A stretch of DNA of 64,000 nt, from NCBI GenBank assembly GCA_021399435.1, contig JAJTUP010000005.1, forward strand, positions 248,001 through 312,000, given 5' to 3'. The translations under genes and the position numbers were made by a program. Positions 1-10,343 of this stretch are shown here, piece by piece. Numbering within the stretch: the stretch's first letter is position 1; the number at the start of each line of letters is the position of its first letter. Source of the stretch: Diaporthe sp. PMI_573. Lineage: Eukaryota > Ascomycota > Sordariomycetes > Diaporthales > Diaporthaceae. The notes beneath the pieces are model-generated. The model was not told the origin of the DNA, searched no databases, and saw only the letters and a program-made list of their open reading frames with translations.

Positions 1-1397
1 TGGGGTCACAGTCGGATATGAAAAGGCGTTCTTGCATTCGTGCGCAAAGGCAACACAGACTTGACGCGGCATGCAATCCCTCTCGCAATAGATACTTCAC
101 ATTTGAAAGATATCGGGCAAACGCATCGTAACTTGCCTTCCCAAGGACCTGCATGGGCAGATGGGATGTAACTTATGTCGCTGTGAGACTACCGTCGCTG
201 TCCTGCCATGCTTAAATTTCGAGAGGGTTCAAACAGGCCTTCTCATCACAACTGGATTTTAGGCATGCAGGATTTCGAAAGAAAAGAAATACCGGCTAAG
301 AGTGTATCCCACAAACAAGCAGGGTGTACAACTTGGAGACGAAGCGAGACGCGCCGTTCATGTCAAAGCTTTAATATATCGCGCACAATGTGAAATTGCA
401 GTTCCGGATTGTTTTCTGCAAAATCATACTGCCAAATATCGCTCACAGGTAACTGACTCCTTCCTGAGAACTAAGCTTCCGAGGAGAAGATCATTGCGTC
501 TAGGCCGTCTAAGTCGACGGAAACTCGATCTTGAGCACCGAGTCATTGGTCCGTGGCTTACCGTACGGCATCCTTTAACTAGCCACCCTTCAAATGTAAG
601 ATGAACTGTTTTCTTGGGGTGCACGAGTCAAATCCATCGGGCCGACCGATCGACATGCTTCTCAGGAACGGCTCTTGGGGTAACTAGACAGAGAGATCTG
701 CGTCTTGGCATCCTTTTCAGCCTCGTGGCGCTGCCAGCTTACTGAATAAATATGGCCCACATTTTTTACATGGTATATGCCCGGTGAAGTATCTATTAAA
801 AGTCACAACTGATCGCAGCCCAAGGAGCCCGCGTTGAGCAAATCTGCCGCTGGGAAAGTATTGACCAATTCCATTTTTGCTTGCTGCTCACCTCTCTATT
901 ATTCCGCTCGGAAGGTGTTCGGAGAAAAGGTTTGAGAACATCAATTAGGCTGCATTGTAACTCCCCTCCTCTTACGTGGGCAGTGTCATTAGTAAGTCAG
1001 TCCGGATGTACCAAACAAGTAGTTCAAGGGAGATCGACAGACATACAAGTGACATCCTCGAAAACCAATACTTCCAAGATAATATTAGGGGTGAATGACT
1101 CTATTTTCATCCGAACTCCCTTTCCACCCGCAGGTGACCCACATACCCGGACTGCGGGAATAGTTGCAAAAGTTGAGAATGGGCTGGATGACAAAACATC
1201 AAAATATAAAATGCCTGGCAAGTCCAGCACCAAGAACCAGTTGAATCATCAATACCCTCAAACTAGTTCACTAAATCACCACACTCTTTATATTATTGGA
1301 GACTCGACTCAAGTCGTTCCACCACCACACTCTTTTACTCCTACAAAAACATCCAAAAAGAACACGAACAAAAAAGCCAGAGACCCAAACAACAACC
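1..1397. other. Left-edge intergenic region and promoter of the small secreted protein gene
   Basis: No open frame here has a recognisable domain, signal peptide or credible splice structure. The last 200 bases are A/C-rich with runs of CACCAC and AACAAA, which is common in fungal 5' leaders and fits the untranslated leader of the gene starting at 1398. A TATAAA at 1205-1210 is a possible core promoter element. I see no repeats or mobile-element remains. Confidence 0.5.
1205..1210 (+). promoter_or_regulatory. Possible TATA box of the small secreted protein gene
   Basis: The hexamer TATAAA lies 188 nt upstream of the ATG at 1398, followed by an A/C-rich leader. The motif is seen directly. Its use as a promoter is inferred, and such hexamers occur by chance in A/T-rich DNA. 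Confidence 0.3.
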
Positions 1398-1715
1398 ATG
1401 AAGCTCTCCACAGTCGCCGCCATCCTCTTCGCCACTGGCAGCCAGGCATGCGCCCTCTACTCGGTCTGCATCTGCACCAACGCCAACGGGACCCCAGACA
1501 ACGACGCGACGATGGTCGCATGCTACGGGCAGAACGAGCCACACAAGGCGCTCATCGGCACGGGCGGGCTCCAGGAGTGCCACTTCACCGGCTCCGAGAA
1601 CTCCGGCTTCCTGGGCCTTGAGGAGAACGGGCTCGACAACTGCAACTTCCGCGAGGCGTGCACGGCGGCTGGGGCAACTGGGGCGGACTCGAGCTGCAGC
1701 GGCAAGCTGCACTGA
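1398..1715 (+). CDS. Small secreted cysteine-rich protein (105 aa), effector-like
   Basis: The ATG at 1398 sits in a good context (AACAACCATGA) and opens an intronless 105-residue frame. Residues 1-17 form a signal peptide (MKLSTVAAILFATGSQA), so the mature protein is about 88 aa and acts outside the cell. The mature part has eight cysteines (CALYSVCIC at its start, then five spread through the chain), enough for four disulfides, with Gly- and Asn-rich loops. Size, secretion and cysteine content are those of fungal small secreted proteins, some of which are effectors acting on hosts or competitors. I do not recognise a named family and assign no activity. The in-frame codons upstream of 1398 lack a good start, so I chose this ATG. 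Confidence 0.75.
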   Translation: MKLSTVAAILFATGSQACALYSVCICTNANGTPDNDATMVACYGQNEPHKALIGTGGLQECHFTGSENSGFLGLEENGLDNCNFREACTAAGATGADSSCSGKLH

Positions 1716-2096
1716 GCTGCGCACCGGGCTGTTTCGTGACACACCCGTGTCAATCGACATGCGCGGCGGGTCATCTACTACGAACAAAAAGGGATATTTT
1801 TAGACTTAGACGGTTAGATTTGGCTTTTGGCTTCAGAAGGCGTAACTAGAGTGGGGGTGAATGGATGGGAAAAGTTTTAGACGGATACCCCGAATGAAAA
1901 TTATTTCTTCACAGTAATTGGCACTCTCGGTCTCAAAAATCAAAAAGAATTTTTGATGGTCTACACTGCCACGCTCGCTTCATTGGAGTTACAAATTCTG
2001 AGCCTGTCGCGCAGAACGGTGAAGCCCGTTACTTCCAGTGCCTAGAGATTCCAGGTCTCGCCTCTGCCCCACCGCCTTCCGAGATACAGAAACTTA
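1716..2096. other. Short convergent intergenic spacer
   Basis: It lies between two convergent genes, so it holds both 3' ends. It is moderately A/T-rich, with AAAAATTATT-type stretches that could serve polyadenylation. I see nothing else in it. Confidence 0.5.
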
Positions 2097-3248
2097 TCAA
2101 AAGCCCAACTCTCTGGCAAAGGTCTCCGCACTCTTTCCGATCGGCTGTATCAGCGTATAACTAGCCGAACTATTAAACTCCTGCACGCCGTTGACCAGGT
2201 AAAGCGGCGTGAGGTGCCCATCATCACTGAGGAACAGCTTGGGCCGCTCCCGCCGGTAATAGTCCGTCCTCCCGCCGTCGGTGAACTCGACGGTCGTGTT
2301 GTACACCGCCTGCAACTTGAACGTCCAGTCCCCCGTCAGGCTCCGGGAGAACAGGTGGCCGCCGACCCGGGGGTATTTCTCGCCCCTCTCAGTGATGTCG
2401 ATCATCCAGTGGCACAGGATGTGCCAGTTGCCGCGCTTGTCGCGCCACAGGAACGGGTCCTCGGTCCAGTGGTCGCTGTAGTCGGACGTGTTCCAGGGCA
2501 TGGTCTTGATGAGCTCGTACGGACCGGAGAAGGTGTCGGCCGCGTAGAGCTTGTTGTCCTCGGCGCCGAGTATCATCTCAGATGTCGGATCTTCTGGGGT
2601 CCACAGCGGCCAGGGTGTTGGGTTGGTGCCGTTGATCAACAGCTGCGGAGCAGACCAGGGCCCACGAACGTCCGGGGCGCTCGACACTGATATGTTGTTG
2701 GCCCACTTGAATGATCTGCAAGTCGTTGGCGTCTGTGTCTCTATGCCGATCGTGTAAAGAAGGTACTGGTTGTCTGCAGGACTCCAGATTGTCGTCGGGT
2801 TGTGACGGAAAGGGCCAAGTAGTTCCTGGGCGTAGTGATAGGGACCGAGCGGCCCAGTCCTAGACTCTGCTCTGATGACAGTGCTGAATGGTCTCCAGCC
2901 AGAAAGACCACATCCATGTGCAAATTGGGAGATGATGAGGTGGAAGAGCTGCTTTTCCTGCCTGTCTTGTATGATTTGGCCACCCCATGAAGAGTTGCCT
3001 CCTTTGGTGCTATAGTAGTCGGGAAGTGTGACGTTGGTGTAATTGTAGCCTGTCCATCTCGTGGCGGGCATGAGATCAAGCTTCCCACAGTCTTCTGATA
3101 CCCATCCTGGATCGCATATGCATGATCCGGTTGTCAGTGAGCAAACGCCGTTGAGGCTGCATTCGTCGTCGGTTGTGCAAGATGCAGTGGTTCTTTGAAC
3201 AAGAATTAGACACGCACTGCCCAAGACCTTGAATGCTCTGGGATGCAT
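2097..3248 (-). CDS. Secreted EGF-like plus five-bladed beta-propeller (GH43-like) protein
   Basis: This intronless gene encodes 383 aa. The start is the ATG at 3248, because the next residues form a signal peptide (MHPRAFKVLGSACLILVQ) ending near residue 22; the frame open further upstream lacks one. Residues 24-55 carry six cysteines spaced as an EGF-like module (C-x5-C-x5-C-x6-C-x-C-x8-C). The rest (about 65-383) is rich in W, Y and G with repeating blades such as HNPTTIWSPADNQYLLYTIG and WTEDPFLWRDKRGNWHILCH, typical of the five-bladed propeller of GH43 and related glycoside hydrolases. Several N-x-S/T sites fit secretion. It probably binds or cleaves an extracellular glycan, but I cannot name the substrate or confirm catalytic acids. 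The EGF-propeller architecture is the odd feature. Confidence 0.75.
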   Translation of the reverse strand: MHPRAFKVLGSACLILVQRTTASCTTDDECSLNGVCSLTTGSCICDPGWVSEDCGKLDLMPATRWTGYNYTNVTLPDYYSTKGGNSSWGGQIIQDRQEKQLFHLIISQFAHGCGLSGWRPFSTVIRAESRTGPLGPYHYAQELLGPFRHNPTTIWSPADNQYLLYTIGIETQTPTTCRSFKWANNISVSSAPDVRGPWSAPQLLINGTNPTPWPLWTPEDPTSEMILGAEDNKLYAADTFSGPYELIKTMPWNTSDYSDHWTEDPFLWRDKRGNWHILCHWMIDITERGEKYPRVGGHLFSRSLTGDWTFKLQAVYNTTVEFTDGGRTDYYRRERPKLFLSDDGHLTPLYLVNGVQEFNSSASYTLIQPIGKSAETFARELGF

Positions 3249-4150
3249 CTTTCTAAAGGTCTTATTCGAATTGCGACAAATATTTGAGCATCTGAGGTTC
3301 TTGACTCTTAGGAGGAGGCACAATATCGAAATGAGTGGGAAATGCCAATGTAGTTTCTCTCATTCGGCGTCCGGGACAATGATTGCTCTTAGGTCCGGAA
3401 TCCCCGCTCCGAGGTCATTCTTTAGCAACGCCGAGCGATCTCTCGGGTGTATCCATCTCTGCTCGCGGCAGCCAATGTGACAAGACGGAATAATTATCTT
3501 GACGATTGACTGCCACTCTGCGTACTGCATAGAATGGTTATGTGCACAAATTGAAGACTGCCTAATTTTCCATATACAAGTAGTCTTCTTCCGGGGGCGA
3601 TGCATTCAACTGAAGCGATATCATACATCCAAGCATAATACTATAATGCACCTCAGCTGCGAGAAAAAGCTCAAATCAAACCTTTGATAGTAAGACGAGT
3701 TCAAAACATTGATCATTGCCATATTTCTGAACGCTCTGGCATTGAGAAACATTGCCATGGGGCCAAAACATTCAGTTATTTATTGCATGGTTCTCAAGAC
3801 AACGTCATTGTTTACTAATATTAGTCCACATACTCAGGGCACCTACTGTGACAGGCATACATCGTTTCTTACATACCAAGTGGGTTAGGCAGCTGAAGAT
3901 ATTGCAGCTCGGCTATGCTTTTCTTTACCATTAGGAGACAAGTCTCCTGCAGCCCCTGTCAGAATCCACCACACTAAAGACGACGTGCTAGGGGCCAAAA
4001 CCGAAATTAGCTGACAAGGTTGAAGAGTAAAGTTCATGCTCATCTCACTTCCTATAATGTTCTTCTTCCAAAACATCCACGTGGGTCGTCTTACTTGATA
4101 AGTGCAGGAGGTGCTCACGTTTCACTCATCTGGTCTCCGTCACAACCGTA
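3249..4150. other. Divergent intergenic region between the EGF/propeller gene and the stalked membrane protein gene
   Basis: About 900 bases between two gene starts pointing away from each other, so it should hold both promoters. It is A/T-rich with several short T and A runs. I found no coding region or repeat that I can support. Confidence 0.45.
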
Positions 4151-5294
4151 ATGGCTCTTACTATCCCGTCAGGATGGACACAAAGTTCTGGATGCTTGCC
4201 TTCAGGAGACCTTTGGGGATGGGCCGTTTCCGAAGGAATCTACGCCGATATGTTTGGCGGACCGAGTGCGACAAGCAGTTGCTACCCTCCAAGTTACCAA
4301 CCGACATCAGGCACTGTATACGCCACTGATGCATGCCCGGATGGGTTCACCCGGGCCTGTTCGACTTCCACAGGCGGTAGCACGCTCACCGTATGCTGTC
4401 CAACGTGAGTCTCAGCTGTGGATATCATCAATAATCCCACCATCGGACCGTTATTGCAATGAATTCCCCCGGCACCGTGCGCGAAACTTACTACAGTATC
4501 TGCTTAGTGCGTACCCCTTCAGCTGTGGGAACCCAACAATGGTGGACGTCGCGACCATGATCTGCCGGTCGAGGCGACCGGCTGAGACGACCAGCGAATG
4601 GGTAACCTCATCCTTCACAAAGTTTGCACCGGGATTGCAAAGCGTCGAGACGTATACTGCGACTATAAAGGTGCGAGACCTTAACACGCCATCACCACTG
4701 GTGGTCACGACCTCTGGACCGATTATCGCTTCAGACATCCGCCGCCCCGGACAAGAACTTTTGGCAATGCAGGTTTTGATCACTGGTCCTTCTACGGTAA
4801 GCTTCGCCGGTTAAGACCTCCTCTTCGCCTTCCAAGCGAGGCCATGACCACGGCCTGGGTCTAAAATAGTCCAATAGGGTTCTAGCAGCACCACAGAGGA
4901 GGCATCTACAGCCAATACCGGGAGCATAACTTCTGCTACTAGCACAAGTCAAGATGCCAGCAGCTCTACCACCAGTTCATCGACAACGGCAGCCCATTCG
5001 AGCGGCGGCCTCTCAACGGGTGCGGCAGCAGGGATCGGCGCCGGGGCCGGGGTGGCCGGTCTCCTGCTCGTCCTTGGTGGGTGGCTGCTGTATCGTCGTG
5101 GGGTTGCGAGGGGCCGCCAGTCGGGCGCGAGATCAGAGCAGGCAAAGTTAGCACAGTATGAGAGGATAGTGCCGCCGCAACAGCCACATAACAACTACAA
5201 TAATCGGGCGTATCAAACACATGAGTTGGAGCCAGCACCACCTAGACCGATAGAATTAGAGCCGACTGCACCTAGGCCGAGAGAGCTGGAATAG
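4151..5294 (+). CDS. Single-pass plasma-membrane protein with Ser/Thr-rich stalk (314 aa)
   Basis: Proposed exons are 4151-4404, 4523-4796 and 4878-5294. The introns have GTGAGT/CTTCAG and GTAAGC/AATAG ends, and the joined frame is 314 aa. The N-terminal part (1-87) is Gly/Ser-rich with seven cysteines, including a CCPTC motif at the first join, and has no obvious signal peptide. A Ser/Thr-rich stalk (about 177-222) leads to one transmembrane helix (about 224-248, GIGAGAGVAGLLLVLGGWLL) followed by RRGVARGR, which puts the tail inside the cell. The tail is Gln/Asn/Pro-rich and ends with two near-repeats, PRPIELEPTAPRPRELE. This layout resembles fungal WSC/Mid2-type surface sensors, but I see no WSC domain, so the role is inferred from architecture only. 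Confidence 0.65.
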
Positions 5295-5667
5295 AAATAC
5301 TTGTATTGGCGGTAACGAGGAGCTTAACGCAGCTATAGACAGACAGGGGGAGAGCACATCGGAGAGGTAGAAGCGCGGCAGGCATACACGTGGATGTCGT
5401 AATACCAATACAATATATAATCCTAACATTAAGGATCAGAATGGCTGAAGATCAGTAACGTCTCATTCACTGTTCCTGAGGAGTACGAATTCGAATCTGT
5501 GGTGAATATTGGCTTAGGTGTCATCCACACAGGCTTCACAAATGATGCTAGCCACGGCATCGCGCTTCGATATCACCACTCAACTTCGCTACTTCAGAGA
5601 CCATGGTATCACTATATAGTTTTGAGCAGCAAGAATACCTACATTTGACGAGTAAAACTCATGATAT
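5295..5667. other. Convergent intergenic spacer
   Basis: It holds the 3' ends of the membrane protein gene and the HET gene. AATATATAATCCTAACATTAA near 5410 is A/T-rich and could be part of a polyadenylation signal. Nothing else is seen. Confidence 0.45.
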
Positions 5668-7938
5668 CTAGCGGATCCAGAAATCCTTGCACTCTTCCTC
5701 CACGAAAGCCTCTCCGTCCATGATTCCGTGAATATACGCTTCTCCAACGAGCGAGAAACATTCCTCATCATCTGTCAATGGTCGTATCACCAGTGGTACT
5801 CGACCTCCTCGAGCCAAGATAATCTTATCTCCAACCTCGGTCTCCCCGGGTAGGAGGCACAACCATCCATTGACGGCCCGTCCCAGACGTCGCCCGTTGG
5901 CGCTGGAAATGTATGGCCAGAACGGACTGTATCCTGTCCAGAAAGCCTTCGCAAACGAGAGCATCACTAGCGAGGGCATCTTCTCGACGGCTTGTGGATG
6001 ATTTTCGAAAAGTGACCGAATGGGCTGTAGTCTCTGCGACCATTCATCAAACAGTGCTTTGGTCTTTCCTACACTTCCGTCTTGGTATGTTCCTGCACAA
6101 AGAGTGTGCCAGTACAAGTCTGACAGATTGTCGGCCTGCTTGGTTGACTCTTTTTCATTGCGTGACGCAGGCCTGTGCGCGCGAGAAAACGTTTCCCAGA
6201 CGAATAATGTCTGGAAGGTATTTGCGAAGTCTTGGAGGCTGAGTACTTTTTCATAGCGCTCAGGGTTGAATCTATCTGCAAAGTCTTGCAGACTCTCCGG
6301 TATGTGCCTCAACCTCTGCAATGCTCCCTGGGACTGCTCCTCTGTGTTTTTGTAGACCTCTTTGGCAGTCGCTACTAGTTGCTCGAAGGTCGTCATGGTG
6401 CTGTTGGAATCTTTATCTTCCTGATTTATGGCTTCTACCGGATTTGCCTCCAGCGTGTCCTTGTGGATGGGCTCTGGCTCTGGGGTCTTCAAGTTTGTAG
6501 GCATTAGACCCGTTGTGCATTTCATGTATCGAAGTGAGTCCGCAATTTGGTGGACCGAGGTTAGCTCGCAGCCGTTGAGGACGATGGTTCTCCCATCTTT
6601 GAGAAATCGGAAGCTCCCTCTCGTTCCTTTACTGGCGTGTGTCGTGCGATACCGATCCATTGAGTCCTGTGTAAGCGGCGAGCTGATATAGTCGGTAACG
6701 CTCCAGTCTGTAACCCAGGAGGGGAGTCCTGGAAGGGCAGACCTTGGAGTCACCCCCAGGACATCAAGATTGTCGAGCTTCTCGATGAGCTCCTGACTGA
6801 CTTGACGGTACACGTCGATAAGTGGGAGATTGTAATCCGGCTTGATGCATAGCTTCTGTGGATGTGATGCATTCATCGCTTGAAACTCGGCGTCGTGAAG
6901 GAGACCAAGCAAAGCGTAAATCTTGTCTCTTGGATCCTTCGAGGCTCTGTGTCTGCAGTGGATCAGCAGATTGAGCAGTTCGTGTGCTGGCGAGCTGAGC
7001 TGCTCTTGTCGACAACGTTGCCGGTTTGTAAGTGCGCGCAAGGATAGGTATGGAACAATGATCTCATCTTTGATGAAACCGAAATGGACAGGACTCCATA
7101 TCTGGATGTTGAAGCCGTGGTCTACCGCAGCGCAAAAGTTTCTCCACTCCATGCTTCTTCGACCTATCACCATGACAGCATTGTGGGAGAGTAGCGACTC
7201 TTGTACCGTCCAGGCTCGGAACCACCATTCGCATGATGCTACATGCAGTATGGTATCGTCGGCTAAATACTTCTCCCGCAAGCTGCTCTGGACAGGATTG
7301 ATGGGTACATGATTTATGAAGCTGGCTACCGTTGTAGCATCGTTAGCTTGGTGCATCTTTCCCTCCTCAGCGAGCTCATGTAACATGGCGTATGCTTTGC
7401 GAGTTTCCTTCATCTCCGGGCCCAGATAGCAAATGGTTTGTGATGCACTGCGATAGATGTCGCACATCAGAGGTACCTGCGTGTTGCGCTCCGAGGTATT
7501 GAGCTGATTGATGCAGATAGCGTCGATCCAGAGACAGCGAGACTTGTCGGAGGATCTCAAGTCCACGAGAGCGCGGTGAAGATTTGGTTGGATCTCAAAA
7601 CCGGCGTCATCGATCTGGATCCGTAACTGCCCTTCTGGTGCTCCCCAAACGTAACTGAGGGCCTCATACTGGCTGCCACAGGTTTTCAAATCGGCCAGAA
7701 TGACGTCGCACCGAATTGGATCATGAAATTCCCCGGGCTGAAGCCTAAGAAGCCTAATGGATCTTTCGCTGGGAAGGTCTTCGTACCGATAGTTTGAACA
7801 TGGTGCTACAGATTCGGTCGTGTATTCGTCGTGGATGCTCTCATCGTCTGAGTCAGGCTTGTTGCGTAGTTTTTTTAATATGGAGCTCTTGATCAACTGT
7901 CCCACTACCTTGAAACCCTCTCGTGAACTTGTCACCAT
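5668..7938 (-). CDS. HET (heterokaryon incompatibility) domain protein
   Basis: This intronless gene encodes 756 aa. The start is the ATG at 7938; the frame stays open to 8049 but has no ATG there. The three HET signature blocks are present: YEALSYVWG at 91-99, CLWIDAICINQ at 135-145 and the WWFRAWTVQES block at 238-248. The C-terminal 450 residues are the usual variable region. HET proteins act in the cytoplasm in non-self recognition, and when triggered some of them cause cell death after hyphal fusion. Most genomes of this group carry dozens, so a role in true incompatibility is not shown here. No partner NLR is adjacent. Family assignment is secure; function in this organism is inference. 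Confidence 0.93.
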   Translation of the reverse strand: MVTSSREGFKVVGQLIKSSILKKLRNKPDSDDESIHDEYTTESVAPCSNYRYEDLPSERSIRLLRLQPGEFHDPIRCDVILADLKTCGSQYEALSYVWGAPEGQLRIQIDDAGFEIQPNLHRALVDLRSSDKSRCLWIDAICINQLNTSERNTQVPLMCDIYRSASQTICYLGPEMKETRKAYAMLHELAEEGKMHQANDATTVASFINHVPINPVQSSLREKYLADDTILHVASCEWWFRAWTVQESLLSHNAVMVIGRRSMEWRNFCAAVDHGFNIQIWSPVHFGFIKDEIIVPYLSLRALTNRQRCRQEQLSSPAHELLNLLIHCRHRASKDPRDKIYALLGLLHDAEFQAMNASHPQKLCIKPDYNLPLIDVYRQVSQELIEKLDNLDVLGVTPRSALPGLPSWVTDWSVTDYISSPLTQDSMDRYRTTHASKGTRGSFRFLKDGRTIVLNGCELTSVHQIADSLRYMKCTTGLMPTNLKTPEPEPIHKDTLEANPVEAINQEDKDSNSTMTTFEQLVATAKEVYKNTEEQSQGALQRLRHIPESLQDFADRFNPERYEKVLSLQDFANTFQTLFVWETFSRAHRPASRNEKESTKQADNLSDLYWHTLCAGTYQDGSVGKTKALFDEWSQRLQPIRSLFENHPQAVEKMPSLVMLSFAKAFWTGYSPFWPYISSANGRRLGRAVNGWLCLLPGETEVGDKIILARGGRVPLVIRPLTDDEECFSLVGEAYIHGIMDGEAFVEEECKDFWIR

Positions 7939-8778
7939 GATGAAGTTGAAATGAAAGATTTGTCTGAAGTGCTTTCCCAGGCTGCTGTGATTGAAGTTCT
8001 TGAAAGCAGCTGGATGTGAAGTAAGGGTGTAAATTGTTGATGTAAGCACTAACTACTTTAGTGACTGGGCCCCTGTGCAGGGGAAATTGAGTCTATTGGC
8101 TCCATTAAGGCCCAGGGGTCCGTACATTGTAAGATCTCTGCAGGATCTCAGGCAGTTACCCCTTAATGTTGCAGCTATCTCTGGTGAGTGGGGACCTATC
8201 AATTCCGTCACTCACTTTGGCCTAGCAAGGTCATATGAGGAGCGAAGAGACCTTTTCTCAACACATACAGAAAGACGCATGTGCGAAAAGGCAACATTGG
8301 GTCATACCACAGGTTCAAGGAGTGTAAACACACAATGGGGAGCCAATAGCATGGTCTCGTTTGCCGTCGGATGTCAGCTTCTACGAAAGTTTTCACAGTG
8401 GCTTTGGGATGAGGCCAATATTTGCTCAAATACATACACTCAACTATCAGAGTCAAAATGCCTGGGGATTTGAGTGGAAGCGGAAGCAATTATACTTCAA
8501 GTCCCAGTCTCAATGGTTTTTCTTTGTTCATTGCGCAGTCCGCCCTACCATACTACCATTCGTCTGTGGCAGCAAATTGGAAGGAGTGCAGCTGAGTCAC
8601 AGCTCTTCTTATCCCTCACCCCGGCCTGACAGGCATCGAAACAAAGTGACTCATCATCCACTGAACAATGGCTAGGATTGAGAAGCAAAATGAACCGCAA
8701 CCATTTGCGTAATTATTTCACAAATAATGGTATTTTGGCTTGTCAACAGTTGATTCTGCGCTCTCCACAAACTCGAAA
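7939..8778. other. Divergent intergenic region, HET gene and F-box-like gene
   Basis: About 840 bases that should hold both promoters. It contains short direct repeats such as AGTGGGGACC/AATTGGGGAG-like stretches but no convincing coding sequence or transposon end. Confidence 0.4.
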
Positions 8779-10343
8779 ATGTCTTATGCAGCGCCGCTTC
8801 TCGAGCTGCCTTTACATCTGGTCTCTGCGACTCTGTCGCAGCTGGATTCTATGCAATCACTGGGCTCCGCCATACTAAGCCACTCCCTGTTGTATCATTC
8901 TTTCTGTGACGACAAGAAATACATTGTACGATGTATAGTGAGAAATCAAATTCCCTCTGAGCTTATCCACTACGCGGAAGCAGCCTTCAAAGCCAAATAC
9001 GTGGATAACGACAGATTCAGAGACGCCCGCACTCTACTAGAGTCAGCTTTCAAAAGAGTCGAGATCAATCACAACCACGTGCTGTCTCAAGACTGGCGTC
9101 TAGATTGGATCTTCAACGAAAACGGGGACGGGACTGGGATATCGAGCGCCACGGACAGCGGACAAGATGCTCAACCATACGGGTCTATGGACACAATATC
9201 TATCGCAAGTGCCATCAGTAAGACCCATTGGCTTGTTGAGTACTTCTGCAGATCTTTTATCCGCGAACGACTACCCCTGATGCGAGAGCTCATGGGCGGG
9301 CCATTTGATCCCGAGGGCGTCTGCCAATCGCAGGCTGAACTATTCCGAATAAGACGAGCTCTATATCGCTATCAAATTTACTGCAACCTGGTATTCCGAA
9401 GAAAGACGGACTTTCATCCCGGGAGATGGGTTAGGCAGACGCGGAACTCGTATCTGCAGCAACATTTCTTCCATCCATTTCCGCCGTGGGTTAACGAGCA
9501 GCTTTGCTGCATACATGACTACCTAGAGGACGTCCTGTCCAGGTCATTCGATGACGTTGCGGCTCACGACGTCGACTGGGGCGCATCGTCGGTCGACTGG
9601 TTGGCCCAGGGTAGACGGAACGAGCATAAACAGGCACTCGTGAGTGCCCTGTGTCTTTATGATCCCCCACGGACAACGGCAGGATGGTACCTAATCGGCA
9701 ACTGCAGCTTACATACGGGTTGTCTTTCCTCTTTGAGCTTGAAGTCAGTCGAGGCTATGAGCATCGCCTTCGAATTTTACAGTCGAAAGGTTTCCCCCGC
9801 ACCACAGTAGCATTGGCGGTCCATCTACAGCGAGCCGTGCCTACTCAGTTCGATCACCACAGATTTACCTGGCACACTTCTCTCGCCAACGCAATCTCCT
9901 GGGCTCCATGGTACATCAATATCACGGACTCTTGGGATCCAGAATCAAGGCACGAGAAAGATCTGATAAAAGAATGGCCGGGTGCTCATGATCCTGTGGA
10001 CGCCACAGATTCGGCGCTATTTCGAGTTTGGCTAGAAGCCCATAAGGAGATATCCGCAAACCATATGTCCTACTGTCCAGAGTCTCAGTACCTCCGCAAG
10101 TGCGGATATGTGATGTGGGACACTGCTGTGCCTTGGTCAATGGACCTCGGATTCGATCCGGAGTTGCAAAATAGGATCAGGGATGGAAAGCAACGTGCAC
10201 TTATTGAGAATATCGAACGACAACGAGGACTAGATCAGATGAGACGGTCCTGGAAGGAGAGAGCGGCTATACGAGAACAAGGTGGAAGAGGATATTGGGA
10301 ACCAGGACAGTGTACAGAGGATTTCTTGGAACTGAACTGCTGA
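8779..10343 (+). CDS. F-box-like fungal protein (498 aa, one intron)
   Basis: Exons are 8779-9639 and 9708-10343. The intron has a GTGAGT donor, a CTAAT branch-like motif and a TGCAG acceptor. It restores the frame so that HKQAL runs straight into LTYGLSFLFELE, a pattern seen near the C terminus of many fungal F-box-like proteins. Residues 7-45 (LLELPLHLVSATLSQLDSMQ) look like a degenerate F-box. F-box proteins select substrates for SCF ubiquitin ligases through Skp1, but the motif is weak here and binding is inferred. The remainder is alpha-helical, Trp- and Arg-rich and not assignable. It lies head-to-head with the HET gene. The start is the first ATG of the frame. Confidence 0.7.
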
